DNA from: Bacillus taeanensis
Lineage (GTDB): Bacteria; Bacillota; Bacilli; Bacillales; UBA6769
Direction of reading: 5' to 3'
Length of the DNA stretch: 64,000 nt
NCBI RefSeq assembly: GCF_003318295.1
Contig: NZ_QOCW01000016.1
Location: 1 to 64,000, forward strand
In this document: positions 62,416 to 64,000 of the stretch, in pieces
Layout: the number at the start of each line of letters is the position of its first letter
Position numbering within the stretch: position 1 is the stretch's first letter
Program-made: the position numbers and the translations under genes
The notes under the pieces: generated by a model
What the model was told of the DNA's origin: nothing
The model's database searches: none
What the model saw: the letters and a program-made list of their open reading frames with translations, nothing else

Positions 62416-64000
62416 TTAGTTTAATTTATATACTCTAGCTTCATACGGCTTTAAAACAATATCGTTACGCTCTTCTTCTAATGTTACTTCATAATTGCTG
62501 ATTAATAGCTCTGTTGATTTATTTCTTAAACTTGACGGCATCGTGAAACTTGTTTCTTTAGAGAAAAGGTTCGTAATAACAACTGCTATTTCATCGTCTA
62601 ATGTTCTCGTATACGCATAAACACTGTTATGGTCTTCAAGAATTAGATCGTAACTTCCGTAAATTAGAACATCATTTTCTTTTCTAAGTTGAATGAGATT
62701 TTTATAATAATGATAAATAGAATCCGGATCCTCTATTGCCTGCTGGACATTGATTTCCTTATAATTTGGATTTAACTTTAACCAAGGTGTTCCTGTCGTA
62801 AATCCAGCATTTTCCTCACTATTCCACTGCATCGGTGTTCGTGAATTATCACGGCCGGTTTTCCAAATGACCTCCATAATTTCTTCATGTGATTTTCCTT
62901 CTTCTCGTTCACTTTTGTATAAATTCTTGATCGCTACATCATCGTAATCATCAATTGACTCAAACTTTACATTTGTCATCCCAATTTCTTGCCCTTGATA
63001 AATAAATGGTGTTCCCTGCATGAAAAAGTACAGCGTCGCCAAGCACTTCGAAAGTTCATCCCAATAGTTCTCACCGTCACCCCAAGTTGACACAGATCGA
63101 GGGAGGTCGTGATTTTCGAGGAATAACGCGTTCCAGCCAATTCCATCTAGCCCTTTTTGCCATTTTGTTAACGTCTTTTTCAGCTCAGCGAGATCAACGC
63201 CGCCGTCTGCGCTTTTTCCCCAAAGCTTTAAGTGTTCAAATTGAAAAATCATATTAAACTTCCCGTTTTCTTCGCCAACCCACTCATCAGCTTGCTCGAT
63301 GCTAACACCGTTTGCTTCTCCGACTGTCATAATATCATAGTGATCAAACGTTTCTTTCTTTAGTTCTTCCAGAAAAACTTGAATGCCATCAATGTTCATA
63401 TGACCTTCAAAGGACGGTACATAGCGCTTTTTCTTTGGATTTGGTAAATCAGGAAACCCAGGAATTTTTTTAATATGAGAAATCGCATCGATTCGGAAAC
63501 CGTCAATTCCTTTATCAAGCCACCAATTCACCATTTCATAAAGATCTTTACGAACCTTTGGATTTTCCCAATTTAAATCTGGCTGCTTACGCGAGAATAC
63601 ATGCATATAGTATTCTTCTGTCTTCTCATCATATTCCCAAATAGAGCCGTTAAAGATCGATTCCCAGTTATTCGGTTCTTTACCGCTTTTGCCCCGATGC
63701 CAAATATAATAATCTCGATATGGATTGTCTTTTGAAGAACGCGATTCAATAAACCATGGATGTTCATCAGAAGTATGATTAATGACAAGGTCCATAATGA
63801 GTTTCATATTTCGATTATGAACTTCCTCTAACAGCTCATCAAAATCAGCCATCGTTCCGAATTCTTCCATAATCCCTTTATAATCGCTAATATCATAACC
63901 ATTATCATCATTTGGTGAGCTGTAAACCGGACAAAGCCAAATCACATCAATACCTAAATCTTTTAAATAATCAAGTTTTCCAATAACACCGCGAATATCG
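62416..64000 (-). CDS. GH13 alpha-glucosidase / oligo-1,6-glucosidase, 5' end outside window
   Basis: The open frame runs off the right edge (DIRGVIGKLDYLKDLGIDVI continues upstream of 63945), so the N-terminus is missing. The GH13 regions are DLVINHTSDEH (I), DGFRIDAISHIKK (II, nucleophile Asp), GEANGVSIEQ (III, acid Glu) and ENHDLPRSVSTWGD (IV). QPDLNWENPKVR and YQGQEIGMTN are typical of MalL/oligo-1,6-glucosidase and trehalose-6-phosphate hydrolase relatives. It acts in the cytosol on isomaltose- or maltose-type sugars. Two LacI-type regulators downstream suggest a sugar-use locus continuing past the window. Confidence 0.93.
   Translation of the reverse strand, partial: DIRGVIGKLDYLKDLGIDVIWLCPVYSSPNDDNGYDISDYKGIMEEFGTMADFDELLEEVHNRNMKLIMDLVINHTSDEHPWFIESRSSKDNPYRDYYIWHRGKSGKEPNNWESIFNGSIWEYDEKTEEYYMHVFSRKQPDLNWENPKVRKDLYEMVNWWLDKGIDGFRIDAISHIKKIPGFPDLPNPKKKRYVPSFEGHMNIDGIQVFLEELKKETFDHYDIMTVGEANGVSIEQADEWVGEENGKFNMIFQFEHLKLWGKSADGGVDLAELKKTLTKWQKGLDGIGWNALFLENHDLPRSVSTWGDGENYWDELSKCLATLYFFMQGTPFIYQGQEIGMTNVKFESIDDYDDVAIKNLYKSEREEGKSHEEIMEVIWKTGRDNSRTPMQWNSEENAGFTTGTPWLKLNPNYKEINVQQAIEDPDSIYHYYKNLIQLRKENDVLIYGSYDLILEDHNSVYAYTRTLDDEIAVVITNLFSKETSFTMPSSLRNKSTELLISNYEVTLEEERNDIVLKPYEARVYKLN

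Overview
The window is a low-GC chromosomal segment from a Bacillaceae member. The evidence is strong AGGAGG-type ribosome sites with ATG, GTG and TTG starts, close matches to Bacillus genes (SwrC, YclNOPQ, Fnr with a C-terminal cysteine cluster, RNase J), a Spo0M-type protein, and B. subtilis-style Fur, Rex and Fnr boxes. I saw no tRNA, rRNA, CRISPR array or intact transposase.

0-6.8 kb: an operon on the minus strand encodes an unusual P1-type metal ATPase, three further proteins with the same CxxC-less HMA2-like fold, and a small glycine-zipper membrane protein. A GtrA-like protein and a frameshifted M48 membrane protease follow. 6.9-13.5 kb: a siderophore operon with an EntS-like MFS exporter, two NIS (IucA/IucC) synthetases and a PLP decarboxylase, with Fur boxes before the exporter and before the first synthetase. 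Copies of a 55-bp repeat bracket it. 13.7-19.8 kb: SwrC-like RND pump, TetR repressor and DHA2 MFS pump, with one shared operator type at both pump promoters. 19.9-24.5 kb: ABC exporter, several small proteins, a Fic remnant, and a cyclic-di-GMP-I riboswitch in front of a 63-aa membrane protein.

24.7-32.2 kb: RNase J, an O-methyltransferase/HmoA-like heme monooxygenase pair, the yclNOPQ-type ferric siderophore uptake operon behind three Fur boxes, and a MarR regulator. 32.4-39.1 kb: HipA-like kinase-fold protein, a GGDEF remnant, an Lsm-like membrane protein, a YjoB-like AAA+ ATPase followed by a 47-aa cationic membrane peptide, an AarF/UbiB kinase and an MFS transporter. 39.4-43.7 kb: a large sensor kinase, then a yybP-ykoY manganese riboswitch leading a Spo0M-N-terminal / DUF1232 / TerC operon.

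44.2-56 kb is an anaerobic-fermentation region: HesB-like protein, pflA, pflB, adhE, an FbpA-like small protein, two universal stress proteins, fnr, and an nreA / nreC / PAS-kinase set. Fnr- or Rex-type palindromes lie before most of these units. A decayed IS200/IS605-type element sits between the stress proteins and fnr. 56-64 kb: aldehyde dehydrogenase (GabD-like), FabV enoyl reductase, a nitroreductase, two tandemly duplicated LacI-family regulators, and a GH13 alpha-glucosidase whose 5' end lies outside the window.

Themes: iron supply (siderophore synthesis, export and uptake, heme monooxygenase), metal efflux (P-ATPase, TerC), drug/surfactant efflux, and oxygen/redox-controlled fermentation.
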